Assembly: GCA_016584305.1 (NCBI GenBank)
Contig: JACEEZ010026277.1
Coordinates: 158,501-222,500 of the forward strand
Direction: 5' to 3'
DNA length: 64,000 nt
Source: Chionoecetes opilio
Lineage: Eukaryota; Arthropoda; Malacostraca; Decapoda; Majidae
The translations under genes were made by a program, and so were the position numbers. Positions 1-23,886 of the stretch are shown in pieces. Each line of letters begins with the position of its first letter. Position 1 is the first letter of the stretch. Under the pieces are notes generated by a model. It was not told the DNA's origin. It did no database searches and saw nothing but the letters and a program-made list of their open reading frames with translations.

Positions 1-361
1 CGTGGTGCAGTGGCTAGCGTGCCTGGCTACGAATCTGCGGGCCCTGGTTCAATCCCCGGCCAGGGCAAGTCGGTGACCAGCCTACCCAGCTGTTCTTCCT
101 TCCTTACGGGGTTGATAAATGGGTACCTGGGGTAACCTAGGGAAGGTAACTGTGGTAACCCGGGAGTCACACTAGCCCTGTGTCCCGGGGAAACGGGTCC
201 TCACCCACCACAGGCTCTAAGGGCTAATGCCACAGAGATGAGCACCGCATGCCACGCGCAGCATAGCGTATGCTCCCATCTTTTGAATGACAGGAACTAC
301 CACGTATAGGCCTCACAGCCTCTTGTAGCTTCCTTATTTTCTTGTGTTCTTATGTTCTTAT
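1..361 (+). mobile_element. tRNA-derived SINE with CR1-like 3' tail
   Basis: The head carries RNA polymerase III promoter-like boxes: an A box near 4-14 (TGGTGCAGTGG) and a B box near 48-58 (GGTTCAATCCC). A non-coding body follows. From about 290 the sequence is the same tail (AGCCTCTTGTAGCTTCC then TTCTTATG-type repeats) that ends the CR1-like LINE fragments elsewhere in this window. A SINE that borrows a LINE tail is the expected architecture. The 5' end is cut by the window edge. A functional tRNA gene is unlikely because no acceptor stem closes. Confidence 0.75.
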
Positions 362-678
362 CTTTACCTTTAATTTTAATGTGTACAGATGTGACAAAGG
401 TAGAGGAGGAGGTGTTTGTATCTAGGTCAAGGAGATTTTTTACCCTTACCCCAATTGATATAAATGTTGAAAAACCAGAAGGAGTGGAGGAAATGTGGGT
501 CACGGTGCAATGCCGTAAACTGCCTTCTGTCATCATAGGCTGCCTATGATAAACTGCCTTCTGTTATCATAGGCTGCCTATGATAAACTGCCTTCTGTTA
601 TCATAGGGTGCCTGTACCCTCATCCACATTCTAGCTTGCACATGTTTGATTATGTAACGGATGTATTTAATTTTATAC

Positions 679-731
679 GCTTGTTACTACTACTGCTACT
701 GCTACTACTACTGCTACTGCTACTACTACTG

Positions 732-775
<44 letters not shown>

Positions 776-782
776 GCTACTG

Positions 783-817
<35 letters not shown>

Positions 818-851
818 GCTACTGCTACTACTACTACTACTACTACTACTG

Positions 852-902
<51 letters not shown>

Positions 903-918
903 CTGTTACTTTTACTTT

Positions 919-986
<68 letters not shown>

Positions 987-1280
987 CTGTTACTATTACT
1001 ACTACTCTTCCTGTTACTATTACTACTACTACTACTAATACTACTATTACTATTACTATTACTATTACTACTACTACTATTACTACTACTACTACTACTA
1101 CTATTACTACTACTATTACTACTACTACTGCTACTACTGCTATTACTACTTTTACTACTACTATTACTAATATTATAACCGCTACTACTACTCTTACTAC
1201 TACCACTACTATTATTTTTACTATTACTACCACTACTATTATTTTTACTTTTTACTATTACTACTACTTTTATGATTACC
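679..1280. repeat. (CTA)n trinucleotide microsatellite
   Basis: About 600 bases of CTA/CTG/TTA triplets. They give long open frames of single amino acids on both strands (Leu, Tyr, Ser, Val), which are artefacts of the repeat. Confidence 0.95.
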
Positions 1281-1441
1281 ATTTTATGTACTACTTGGAG
1301 ATTTTAATTGAAATATTCGATTGAAGAATAACAAGATGGAAAGAATGATTACTAATACTAAATTGGCCTAATGAATTGATAAACCTACACGAATTACTCC
1401 CCACTCTACGTCATTATTGGCCATTAATGTGACAAATAAAG

Positions 1442-1849
1442 GGTAAATTTCCAAATGAACACCGAACTTCCTTTGGTGGACAAAACTATTTTTTTCTGGT
1501 GAGTTTTAACGTGTTTTGAATTCATCTGCTAATAGTTTCTGTCGCAAATATTATTATTATTATTATTTTTTATTTTTATTTATTTTTATTTTTTATTATT
1601 ATTATTTTTTTAATAAATTGAACCTAACCGAACCTATACCTAACCTAACCTTTTCCTAAGATAACCTATACCTAACCTAACCTTTTCCTAAGATAACCTA
1701 TACCTAACCTAACCTTTACTAAAAAAAGGAAAGAAAAAAAATAGAATTGCGACAGAAACGGTTAGCAGATTAATTCAAAACACATCAAAACTCACCAGAA
1801 AAAAATAGTTTCGTCCACCAAAGTGAGTTCAGTGTTCATCTGGAATACT
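1442..1849. mobile_element. Foldback MITE, family C
   Basis: The ends are inverted copies of each other, about 100 bases each: left GGTAAATTTCC...TTTGGTGGAC...TCTGTCGCAAA and right the reverse complement. The centre is AT-rich plus CCTAACCTAACC stretches. Other copies lie at 23741-24093, 52512-52762 and 56052-56318. No coding sequence is present, so it is non-autonomous; the superfamily is not clear. Confidence 0.75.
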
Positions 1850-1960
1850 ACCCAAATAAGCCTGATTTATCTCTTCATCACGCTGTTATTCCTTGTCCTG
1901 TCGCTGATCATGTCTTGTTACTGTCACACTGGAGATTCAAAAGCCAAAGCGACAACAATC

Positions 1961-2176
1961 TATACTCTGTTTTTTTTTACGAGGCAAAAATCCTGACCCC
2001 TTGCTGCTTACTGACTGATATTTGATGCCAGGAGAAGGGAATACTACGGTTCTTCTTAATTTCGGCTGTATTTTATCATAGTTAACCATATTATCAGGTA
2101 AACATAGGCATCATTTTAAGCATGAAACCTTTAAGATAGAATGGAATTTTGGCCTCGTTAAAAAAAATAGACTATA
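1961..2176. mobile_element. MITE family B (TATAGTC ends, mariner-like)
   Basis: About 216 bases bounded by TATA(G/C)TCTGTTTTTTTT and its inverse, with inner landmarks ACGAGG near both ends, consistent with TA-targeting Tc1/mariner-type MITEs. Other copies or fragments: 7368-7579, 8593-8640, 9537-9769, 10289-10700, 19290-19397, 19454-19660, 29693-29917, 44831-45048. Confidence 0.7.
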
Positions 2177-2177
2177 C

Positions 2178-2745
2178 ATGTTCTATTAAAACTTTTCTAC
2201 AACTAAGACACTATTCTCCTGATACATTGTGTAATCTACTGAGAGGAGAAGTTCATACATTGAATAGAATTTTTGCAACTGATAATGTTGATATGCAAGT
2301 ACAAATATTTAATGAAGTTTTTCACAAATGTTTGGATTCATGCGCACCCTTGGGAACACAAGAAGTAAGGCGGCCTTTTGCCCCATGGATCACTGAAGAC
2401 CTCTAAGCTATAATTCAGCAAAGAGATTGTGCACAGAAAGATCTTCACCCCTTGAGACCCAGAACGTAATTTCCATTGTAATTTGGGTACCATTAGACAA
2501 TTTTTTGTGAATATAAGCAATATTTTATAGATATGACCTGTTTAGTATCCTTGTCGACTAACTCATTTGGTATATGCAGTGACTTTTATTAATTTTGTGG
2601 CTCAACAACAAACAATTTTTTATAGCAAGGGAAAGATCTGGGTGTGATGGGGTTAAAGAAGACAGAAATAATGTAAATTTGTAGACTAATTATAGAAACC
2701 TAAATAAGCAAGTCAGAGGATTGTTTCGGCAAGCTAGATCGTTAA
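2178..2745 (+). mobile_element. LINE ORF2 fragment split by a MITE
   Basis: The frame ending at 2406 reads like the linker between endonuclease and reverse transcriptase of a non-LTR element (KCLDSCAPLGTQEV ... FAPWITEDL). After a MITE (2445-2656) the LINE-like frame resumes (NLNKQVRGLFRQARS near 2695-2745). Stops interrupt it. It is a dead fragment in the PCID2 upstream region. Confidence 0.6.
2445..2656 (-). mobile_element. MITE family A (piggyBac-like, TTAA)
   Basis: About 210 bases with ends CCCCTTGAGACCCAGA and, inverted, CCCCTTCACGCCCAGA. One flank is TTAA. It lies inside the LINE fragment 2178-2745. It is one of 16 copies in the window. Confidence 0.75.
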
Positions 2746-3002
2746 TTTTATAATGTTGATAATGTTAAGCTATCAGCAAACAATGACGGTGATGCAGAGG
2801 GTATCAAGCGCCAAGCTGAATAAATGTTTTTCTGTAGTGAAATGTATTTTGATCAAAACTAACACCTTTTTTATAACTTGTATTGCATGTTTCAAAATTG
2901 TAACTTTTAGGAAGTTTGCCTTTTTATTTATGTTTTCATTAGGATTGTAATGTTTTACAAACTTTTAATGTATTCTAATATTATTATTTGTACTATATAG
3001 AC

Positions 3003-3312
3003 CAGTATTTCCCAACCTGGGGGAAATTTCCCCCTGGGGGGAAATTTCAGGATTCTAAGGGGGAAATTTATCCTGAGAGACATCTAAATTACTAGCATTT
3101 AGTCGACAGAAAGAAAAAAAGTCTTAGAATACGGCTATTTACTTTTCGTCAAGTATATATAGATATACTGTAGAAGATAGTGTATAGTATATACTTGTGT
3201 TATTAAGCAAGTAAATGTTGTGTTTTGGCTACTTTTTTTCACCTAAGGGGAAAATCCTGATGGTTGAACTGGTTGAAGGGGGAAACCACAGAACAAAGGT
3301 TGGGAACCACTG
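3003..3312. mobile_element. hAT-type MITE
   Basis: The left end CAGTATTTCCCAACCTGG and the inverse of the right end CAGTGGTTCCCAACCTTTG match the usual hAT terminal repeat. The flanks ATATAGAC and ATCATAGAC resemble an 8-base target duplication with one change. No transposase is present. Confidence 0.7.
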
Positions 3313-3505
3313 ATCATAGACCATGTTCAGTATTTTTACTTTATCACATCTTATTTTATTCAGTAATATTGTAAGACTTACTATGTTAAAAGAATAGCCA
3401 TTGTAACACTGGAAATAAAATTATGAAATTCTGATGTCTGGCATATTTCCCCTTTTTGGCATTAAATCATCCATCTCTCTTTGGGTGTCCATGGCAGAGC
3501 AGCCA

Positions 3506-3623
<118 letters not shown>

Positions 3624-3820
3624 GTCCACACTGATTGAGTTCTGGCTCAAGTGCAAGACAGAATAATTCATGAACATAATAATGATAAGAGACTGCCTTC
3701 TAAACCGTTCATCAGACACACACACTTTTATCTTCATCAGCTAATTAAGTGACACGCCATTTCTATTTCTGACACTCTTCACATGCTATTTATGTTCGGT
3801 GTAATTACTCTTCCCTGCAG

Positions 3821-9062
<5,242 letters not shown>

Positions 9063-9101
9063 GATCCCAAGGCAGGGTAGGTGTGTAGGCTGTCTCTAAA
9101 C

Positions 9102-9432
9102 TATAGTCTATTTTTTTTATTATGGTCAAAATGCACTAAGGAAGCCACGCCCCCTGCCTCCCCTTCTATTCTACGGGGCAGCTGATTGGTGCATTCCTCC
9201 CTACCTATCATCACTACAGAGCAATCTTCACTACAGGGATTTTTGATTTTGTCACCCTCTGTAGTGAAGATTGCTCTGTCCAGTGGTCACGCGCTGTTAA
9301 GTAGTGAATATATTGTGATTGGTAGTGATGATACGAGGAATGCACCAATCAGCTGCCCCGTAGAATAGAGGGGGAGGCAGGGGGCGTGGCTTCCTTACTG
9401 CATTTTGACCATAATAAAAAAATAGACTATAG
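9102..9432. mobile_element. Long foldback MITE just after the PCID2 stop
   Basis: Two arms of about 100 bases, inverted: left TATAGTCTATTTTTTTTATT...GGAAGCCACGCCCCCTGCC, right GGCAGGGGGCGTGGCTTCC...AAATAGACTATA. An inner inverted pair (AGAGCAATCTTCACTACAG / CTGTAGTGAAGATTGCTCT) extends the stem. It begins 40 bases after the stop and probably lies in the 3' UTR. The outermost bases match family B. Confidence 0.85.
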
Positions 9433-9830
9433 CTTATCTACAGTAGTGTTAGCTCTCTCTGTTTTGATATCGGTGTTCATTCCTTCCTTTCTAGAGAGAG
9501 AGAGAGAGAGAGAGAGACTACACATTATTGTTTACCTATAGCCTTTTTTTTTTTACGAGACAAAAATTCCATTATCTTAAAAATTCCATTCTATCTTAAG
9601 GTCTCATGCTTAAAATGATGCCTATGTTTACCTGATAAAATGGTTAACTATGATGAAATACAGCTGAAATTTAGAAGAACTGTTGTATTCCCTTCTCCTG
9701 GCATCAAATATCAGTCAGTAAACAACAAGGGGTCAGGATTTTTCACCTCGTTAAAAAAAACAGACTATAGCTTATCTACAGTAGTGTTATCTCTCTCTGT
9801 TTTGATATCAGTGTTGTTCATTCCTGGTCT
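9425..9830 (+). repeat. 60-base direct repeats flanking a family B MITE
   Basis: TATAGCTTATCTACAGTAG...TCTCTCTGTTTTGATATC and following bases occur at about 9427-9485 and 9766-9825; between them lie an (AG)n run (9494-9518) and the MITE 9537-9769. Confidence 0.8.
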
Positions 9831-10288
9831 ATGTATAGGAAGCATAGCCACTCCCCTACTTACATACCTTCAAGTGACATAGCGAACCTGACTTACATAT
9901 CTTCAAGTGACTTTTTTTTCTTTTTTTTTTTTTAGCCTATAGCGCCGGTAGGCTATTTTTTATCTTTTTTTTTTTTTTGAAGGCTCAGATGGTTGTTCCT
10001 GGTGCATCTTGATATCATAAAGGGCTGGCCATATGTAAGCTGTGGGTATTATGATAGTAAGAATTCATAGACGAGATACAAGGAGTCTGCTTAAGATGGA
10101 ATAGGCTCCCTTTTGTGCTATGTTGACAGTTGACCACATCATAAAAAGTCCCCAGAACGCATAGGGCCTCACAGATATAGACGTGGTTTGAAGGTGTGTA
10201 GTAAGTTCATTGGCATGTTGATCCCAGCCATACTTACCCAGTGATAAGTAAGACTGGAAGTAAAAAGAAATACATGCTAGACACTAAC

Positions 10289-10700
10289 TATACTCATTTT
10301 TTTTCAACGAGGCAAAAATTCCATTCTATCTTAAGGTCTCATGCTTAAAAGTATGCCTATGTTTGCCTGATAATATGGTTAACCCCTTGAGACCCAGAAC
10401 GTAATTTTCATTTTAATATAACTACTATTAGATGATTTTAATTAACATAAGCAATATTTTATAGATATGACCTATTTACTATCCTTGTCCACTAGCTAAT
10501 TTGGTATATTAAGTAACCTTTTTCATCAGACAATTTCATATAGCAAAGGAAAGATCTGGGCGTTAAGGGGTTAATTAACTATGATAAAATACAACTGAAA
10601 TTTAGAAGAACTATAGTATTCTCTTCTCCTGGCATCAAATATCAGTCAGTAAGCAGCAAGGGGTCAGGATTTTTCACCTCGTTAAAAAAAATAGACTATA
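10289..10700. mobile_element. MITE B with a nested MITE A (10379-10574)
   Basis: Family B runs from TATACTCATTTTTTTT to AAATAGACTATA. At ATATGGTTAA it is split by a reversed family A copy (CCCCTTGAGACCCAGA ... AAGGGGTTAA), then resumes with CTATGATAAAATAC. The TTAA is duplicated at the junctions, as expected for piggyBac-type insertion. Confidence 0.85.
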
Positions 10701-10797
10701 GGACCAAAGGAGATCACAATGAAATCTTACAGTCTGAGAAACACTTACTGAGTTAACATGGGACCAATCTTCACTGAATACATGAATCCATAAGGTT

Positions 10798-12200
10798 GAT
10801 AGAGACATAAGTAAATAAGGAAGCTAGAAGAGGCTGCGAGACCTACACGTGGTATCTTGAGTGACATTCTAACACTGATGCTCCTGTCATTTTGTATTGA
10901 ATGAAGCACATGTAGGAACACACTAAATACCTACCTAAGTGTTTGGTGGCCAGACCTCATATTATGCCCAAATGTTATGAATAAACCTTAACAGACGATA
11001 CCCATTACATTATTTTCCATGCTAAAGCCATATACATCAGTTTCAGACCACGCTCATATAAGCAGCCAAGACTTTACAGGCTGTGATCATTTATTACCAT
11101 GATGGAATATAGATACATAAGAACATAAGAAAATAAGGAAGCTATAAGAGGCCGCGAGACCTACACGTGGTAGTTCCTGTTCCTCTTATTAATAGTATTG
11201 GAGTGAAACATTGGACATAGAATGAGAAATGAGAAAGTTAAATTGAGTCATTAGAATACTTGATATGGTAGTACTGATAGGTTTAATGTTGAAAGCAATG
11301 AATATGTGCTTGGAAACTTTAGTGGTATGTGACTATGTGGTATTTAGTGGTATGTGTGTTAAAGATGTAGCAATGATGTGTGAATTAGGCGTGTCATAAT
11401 ATGTAGCAATTAATCATATCCAGTTTATTTGCCTATAGATCATCTCTTAGGTAGAGGGTTTATAATTGGGCTGGAATATAAGTTATGATAAAGAAAAAAG
11501 TTCTGAGTTATAAATGGTGATGAATTATGAAAGGAGTTATGAAAGATATGATAATGAGTAAGAGAAGTTATATGTGGATGAGTTATGAAAGTTATGATAA
11601 TGAGTTACAGAGAATTAAGTTATGAAATATGTTATGGTAATGAGTTGTACCTAAAAGAGTCATGATGAGTCATAGAAGATATGATGATGAGTTATGAATA
11701 AGTTATGAAGAGTTGTAGAAGAAGCTATGATGAGTTATATAGGAAGATATCATGAGTTATAGAGGAAGTTATAGGACGCTGAGTAGAAGGCAATCATGCT
11801 GAGTAATGATGAATTGGTAGGTTTTGGTTCTCGTCGACCACGCATCATTCTTTATTAAGATGGCAGGGCATATATTAGCATTACTACTGACCACTACCTG
11901 CACTATTACATGGCATAGCAAGCAGAAATAACATTATTAAACATGTCTGCCTCGTTATAACCTATCCCATGAACCCCTATGCTTATATATGCCCCCCGCA
12001 CCTAAAAAAAATAAAAAATAATAATAAGATAGGGTAAAAACATAAGAACATCAGAAAATAAGGAAGCTACAAGAGGCTGCGAGACCTACACGTGGTAGTT
12101 CCTGTCACTGAACACTACCTACATCCACCTTTCATTCCCATCCATGAAATTATCCAACCTCCTTTTAAAACTCCCTATTGACTCCGCACTAACTACCTGA
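10798..12200 (-). mobile_element. Scattered CR1/SINE tails; otherwise AT-rich
   Basis: Antisense tail fragments at about 10798-10856, 11105-11180 and 12037-12200, each with GGAAGCTA(C/T)AAGAGGC and AGACCTACACGTGGTA. 11500-11770 is a degenerate GAGTTATGA-type repeat. No coding signal is seen between 9433 and 12384. Confidence 0.7.
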
Positions 12201-12384
12201 AACTACCCCCCTTTTTTTTTTAGTTAATACATACTTTAACAACCACAAAATACTTAATTATGGCTTTAATTAGTACTATATTCACTAAATTCCTCCCTTC
12301 CCGCCACTCGAGCTCGCGTTCAAGTGCCACCCTGTCAGTATTTACCTCTGGTCAGCTGATGTAGGAATACCCATCCGTGGCCCC

Positions 12385-12465
12385 TTATATACCCCTTCCC
12401 CGCGTCTCCTGCCTGTCTTCAGAGTACGTAACAGTGGTGGTGGGAGAGCTAAGGTCGCGGAGGAG
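12385..12465 (+). promoter_or_regulatory. Candidate VMP1 core promoter and non-coding exon 1
   Basis: TTATATA at 12385-12391 is followed about 30-35 bases later by TTCAGAGT (A at 12421), an arthropod-like initiator. GC content rises here (GTCGCGGAGGAG) and a donor-like GAG|GTGAGG follows at 12465/12466. It lies upstream of VMP1 on the same strand. It is a prediction from motifs only; an ATG at 12497 opens a 48-codon frame of unknown meaning. Confidence 0.4.
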
Positions 12466-12777
12466 GTGAGGGACGCAAAGGGGTGGCTGATGAGACATGG
12501 GGAAAGGCAAGAGTCGTAAGAGAAGTGTTAAGGCCGGTCACAGCAAGTCGCCCTCGCTAGTGGTTCGTTGGATGACAGATTATCATTGCACACTTCTTTT
12601 TATGCCTGTATTTTATCCGTGTTGTTTTTGCTGTAGTGGATAATGATACTGTTGTTATTATGTGCATGGTGGAGTCCAGTGTATGTATTAAAGTTTTTTG
12701 TAGGTATAGCTTTGTAAGGACAATGATAGTATTAGTTTTGCCTGTTGTATTTGTTCAAGTTCCTCTATTTTCGTGCT

Positions 12778-13013
12778 CGCGTGTGTGTAGTTTTAGCATT
12801 TTTTTCTCTGAATCGCTTATATTAGTTCATAGAGTTGGTATTCTTGTTTCTTTGTTCAGTAAATGTGTCTTCTCTGTATCTAGCGAGTTCCTATATATCT
12901 TATTTGTGTGTGCGTGTGTGTAGTTTTAGCATTTTTTCTCTCTGAATCGCTTATATTAGTTCATAAGAGTTGATATTCTTGTTTCTTTGTTCAGTAAATG
13001 TGTCTTCTTTGTA
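12778..13013 (+). repeat. Tandem duplication, about 136-base spacing
   Basis: GTGTGTAGTTTTAGCATTTT...GAATCGCTTATATTAGTTC...TTCAGTAAATGTGTCTTC occurs at about 12778-12876 and again at 12914-13013 with a few changes. Located in the probable VMP1 intron 1. Confidence 0.8.
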
Positions 13014-13269
13014 GCATCGCCCTCGTTTATGTAGAGTTATCAAGAATGTTTTTGTTTTGTTATATATATATACAGTGAGTAGACGGTGGAGTCCTTCCCC
13101 ACTGTGCTATTAGGGGTAAACATTTACTTTATAACTGTTGCAAGATTTAAAATGTTCTTACGGTTAGTAATCAGAGTAGAACAAGAAGTAACGGATTCAA
13201 ACTGGAAAAGTGTAGATTTAAAAAAAAGAAATAGGGCGAAACTGGTTCACAAATAGACTGGTAATTTTT

Positions 13270-13412
13270 ACAGTGGCGTACCGAGGAGGGGGGGGGGGGG
13301 CATGTGGCCATGGCCCCCTCCTTTTACATTTTGCTTAGAATAAATAATAAAATTTATATATTATATTATATATATATAATTTTTATGCCCCCCCTTGGTA
13401 CGCCAGTGTGTG

Positions 13413-13484
<72 letters not shown>

Positions 13485-13510
13485 ACACAGTGGCATACCG
13501 AGGGAGGGGG
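13270..13510. mobile_element. Foldback fragment with (TA)n
   Basis: CAGTGGCGTACCGAGG (13271) and its inverse CCTTGGTACGCCAGTG (13393) flank an AT-rich core; a (TA)n run of about 65 bases (13416-13480) follows, then a second CAGTGGCATACCGAGG (13488). Confidence 0.6.
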
Positions 13511-13571
13511 CCATGCGGTCATGGCCGGCTAACTATCTTAGAGATAAAGGCAGGAATACATAAATATGCGG

Positions 13572-13576
<5 letters not shown>

Positions 13577-13655
<79 letters not shown>
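13577..13655. repeat. (CT)n microsatellite
   Basis: Perfect CT run, pyrimidine on the VMP1 sense strand. Confidence 0.95.
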
Positions 13656-13659
<4 letters not shown>

Positions 13660-13831
13660 AATAATTTAACATTAAGCTCAGTTTTGTGACTTGTAGGTAA
13701 CACTGAAATAGACTGAGCTGCCACCTTATCTATATTGTATCAGTAATATACAAATCATATGAAACTGATAAAGTAAGAAGAGCCTTATCATAACATCTGA
13801 GTAACTTTAGTGTGTTGAATAAGTTCCAATG

Positions 13832-14093
13832 ATAAGAACATAAAAAAATAAGGAAGCTACAAGAGGCTGCGAGACCTACACGAGGTAGTTCCTGTTACTT
13901 AACACTACCTACATCCACGTTTCATCCCCATACATGAAATTATCCAGCCTCCTTTTAAAGCTCCCTAATGACTCTGCACTAACTACCTAACGACTGAGTC
14001 CATTCCGATCATTGACCTTTTTATGAACCAGTTTTTCCCTATTTCTTTTTTTAAATTACGTTTTTCTAGTTTGAATCCGTTACTTCTTCTCAT
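13832..14093 (-). mobile_element. CR1-like LINE 3' end, antisense
   Basis: From the inverted tail (GAACATAAAAAAATAAGGAAG) through CCTCCTTTTAAAGCTCCC to TTGAATCCGTTACTTCTTCT, which encodes the RT end (NGFKLEK) in reverse. A different LINE piece (14098-14215, related to 40208-40310) adjoins it, and another tail is at 14468-14535. Confidence 0.8.
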
Positions 14094-14753
14094 GAGATTA
14101 GATGGTCGATGATACGCTTCCAACTATCTCTATCCATTGCCTCAACCTCTCCAATGCTGCCAGATCCTCTTCAACACTGCCTCCATGTCTTCCTTGGCCT
14201 ATCACATTATCACAAACACTCCACAGTTATCTAAGAACTCATGGTGGGAACAGATAGTGGCTGGGTCAGTGGTCAAGCGGCTTATCTTTTGACCTTTAAA
14301 CTTGGCACATAGCTTAGTTTAGACCACTGACTGATAGAAGGAGAACACAAAACCAGCCGATCAGTTACTTGTCAGATAATTGTAACTTAACTTAACACGT
14401 TCATGATTTTCTTACAATCATTTGATTTAAACTCGCCAATGATGTGAAGGAGCTTTACATACAGTTTAACATAAGAACATTAGAAAATAAGGGAGCTGCA
14501 AGAGGCTGCAAGACCTACACGTAGTAGTTCCTGTAAAACCTGTAGCCTTTAATACAGTGGCTGTGTTTTGTGGTGGTGTTGACAGTGACTATTGAGAGTA
14601 ATTGTGGTGGGAGGCAGGATGGCAGTGGCGATAGATCTGGAGCGCATTGAACGTATGCTTACCCCAAACCTCTCTGGGCTGTACTCAGTAAGTGTTGACT
14701 GTCCAACATGTCCTACTGTCCTGCCCCATCTTACTACTGCCCGTTCCAGTTCT

Positions 14754-14965
14754 TTAACCCCTTCACGCCACATCTTTCCTTAACTAATAAAAAATTGTCT
14801 GTTGTCGAGCCATAAAATAACGAAAAGTAACTGAATATACCAAATTAGTTAGTCGACAAGGATACTAAACAGGTCATATCTATAAAATATTGCTTATATT
14901 CATTAAAAATCGTCTAATGGCAGTCAAATTACAATGGAAATTACGTTCTGGGTCTCAAAGGGTTA
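14754..14965 (+). mobile_element. MITE family A nested in another repeat
   Basis: TTAACCCCTTCACGCCACA ... CTCAAAGGGTTA. Flanking sequence (CTGCCCGTTCCAGTTCT before; CTTCCTGCAACAAATACACA after) belongs to dispersed element F, also seen at 32207-32350 and 44395-44640. Confidence 0.8.
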
Positions 14966-15150
14966 CTCTCCTTCCTGCAACAAATACACATCCTTCATCT
15001 GGTGTAACCCTCCTGCTGTAACAAGCCGTTCCTCTCCCCTTCCCTCACCGTTCACTCTTTCTCTATAACCCTGACCCTTTTTATGCTTTGCCATAGTGCC
15101 ATAGGACCTCTGATGGCTGGCACAGTTCCCACTTTTTGGCATTAAATAAA
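14966..15150 (-). mobile_element. Dispersed element F
   Basis: Contains CAACAAATACACATCCTTCAT, TATAACCCTGACCCTTTTTATG and TGCCATAGTGCCATAGGACC. Full inverse copy at 44395-44640 and a partial one at 32207-32350. No coding or terminal repeats recognised; possibly a SINE body. Confidence 0.55.
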
Positions 15151-15235
15151 TTATTCAGTAAGTGTTGAAGGAAGATCCCCTGTTCAACCTGTCCAGTGTA
15201 ATCGCCAGCAGTGTCTGTGTTCGGGTGTTTGAGCG

Positions 15236-15420
15236 GCTCTAATGCCTATTTTTAGCGGCTTTAATTGAGTTTTTTGCCTAAGTTTGTTAAAATGTATATT
15301 TTTTAGTGCTTTTTGTATGTTTTGGTATATAGGAACGGCTCTCAAATGCCTCTTTTTAATTACTTTTCTTAAGTAATTTGTGTTAGTTTGTTAATAAGTA
15401 TATTATTTCATGCTTTTTAT
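15236..15420 (+). repeat. Diverged tandem duplication
   Basis: CGGCTCTAATGCCTATTTTTA...TTTGTTAAAATGTATATT...TGCTTTTTGT repeats as CGGCTCTCAAATGCCTCTTTTTA...TTTGTTAATAAGTATATT...TGCTTTTTAT, spacing about 115 bases. Confidence 0.6.
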
Positions 15421-15705
15421 CTTTACTTTGAGTGTTTTCTGATGTGATAAAATTAAGTATTGTTTTATGTTGGGTAGTTTTGTTTACATTTACGTCTTTT
15501 CAGGACTATAATTTGATGTTCCCGGCTTTGTAGTATTTGCATTGGAAGGATTTTCTAAGCTCTGTGTTTGGTTTTGATGCCGAGATGTGCGTAAGTTTGT
15601 GTGTGTACTGTGCATGGCCTTGTCGTATCTGTGCATGGAGTATGTTCAGTGCGTAGCCATTGGCTTTATTCCATTGATGTTTTCTCGTATATTGAAGTTG
15701 TTGGT

Positions 15706-15917
15706 TTAACACCTTCATGCCCAGATATTTCCATTGCTATATAAAAAAATCTGTTCTTAGCCATAAAATTACGAAAAGTAACTGAATATACCAAATTCGT
15801 TAGTTGACAAAGATACTAAACAGGTCATATCTATAAAATATTGCTTATAGTCACTAAAAAATGTCTAATGGCACCCAAATTACAATGGAAATTACGTTCT
15901 GGGTCTCAAGGGGCTAA
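15706..15917 (+). mobile_element. MITE family A
   Basis: TTAACACCTTCATGCCCAGA ... CTCAAGGGGCTAA. It abuts 15918-16036, a partial copy of the hAT-like MITE at 4289-4552. Confidence 0.8.
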
Positions 15918-16362
15918 TGTTGTACAGGGCCCCCGAAGTCACCAAGGGTTCCCCAAGTTGCCATTATTATTTTTTGTTTTTTAGAATCTAGTCTCTTTTC
16001 CTCTTAAAATACACCAGATTGATGCATTTAAATATTAAAGGCATGTGCTTCAAATGCCCAAAACATAACCAGAAAAATTAAATACATCAATAAAATCAAC
16101 CCAAGAAAGTAAGTCACATAGTCACATTTTTTTTTGCCCTTGGCCAGTCCTTTGTGATGTAAAAAAAAAAAAAAAAATAAAAAAAAAATAATAATATTTA
16201 CCCACCTCAAAAATATCCTCAAACTTTCTTTCCACTGCAAAAAAAAAAAAAAAACTCAAAATATCCTTACCCCTTTCAATACTTTGCTTTAACTAACCAT
16301 GTGTGTCCTTTGCGCAACAGACACAAGCCACAGCAGTGTCTGAACAGAACCACATCATCGCT

Positions 16363-23308
<6,946 letters not shown>

Positions 23309-23398
23309 TGGTTGAGGCTCCTCAAAGCTGAGTCTCTGGGGTGGGAGTTGGGTCTTGGGAGTGTCTTGCCTTGTGGAGGAACTCATAGGAACTGAATC

Positions 23399-23437
<39 letters not shown>

Positions 23438-23844
23438 GTGTGTGGTTGTGCATAAGTACTAAGCAGTTTTAATGACAGGTTTTTTTGTAGTTTTGTTTGA
23501 GATTGTTACGTATTGCAATTTTTATTATTATTATTGTTATTATCATGAATTGCGTTTTGTCATTATATCTTGAATTTGTTACCAGTTGTGTTTAATAGAA
23601 GTTACTCTTAGTTATGTTAGTGAAGTTAGCCATTCCTTCCCCAACCCTCGGTCTACCTCCATCGCCTCCACCAAGCTTTCACCTCCTCTCTCCACTCATT
23701 TACATTGGGTTGTCTGCAAGTAATGCTAAGATCCCACTTTCGGTAAATTTCCAGATGAGCACCGAACTTCCTATGGTGGACGAAATATTTTTTTTCTGGT
23801 GAGTTTTGATGTGTTTTGAATTTATCTGCTAACCGTTTCTGTCG

Positions 23845-23886
<42 letters not shown>

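Noticed and set aside
1..75. tRNA gene
   Set aside because: Pol III boxes are present but no acceptor stem pairs and the sequence continues into a SINE body; likewise the tRNA-like head at 22815-22893.
636..1282. Long poly-Leu, poly-Tyr, poly-Ser and poly-Val frames
   Set aside because: Direct translations of a CTA trinucleotide repeat on both strands.
12497..12643. Short frame MGKGKSRKRSVKAGHSKS
   Set aside because: Splicing from inside it to the first VMP1 coding exon hits a stop, and I recognise no family; more likely 5' leader or intron.
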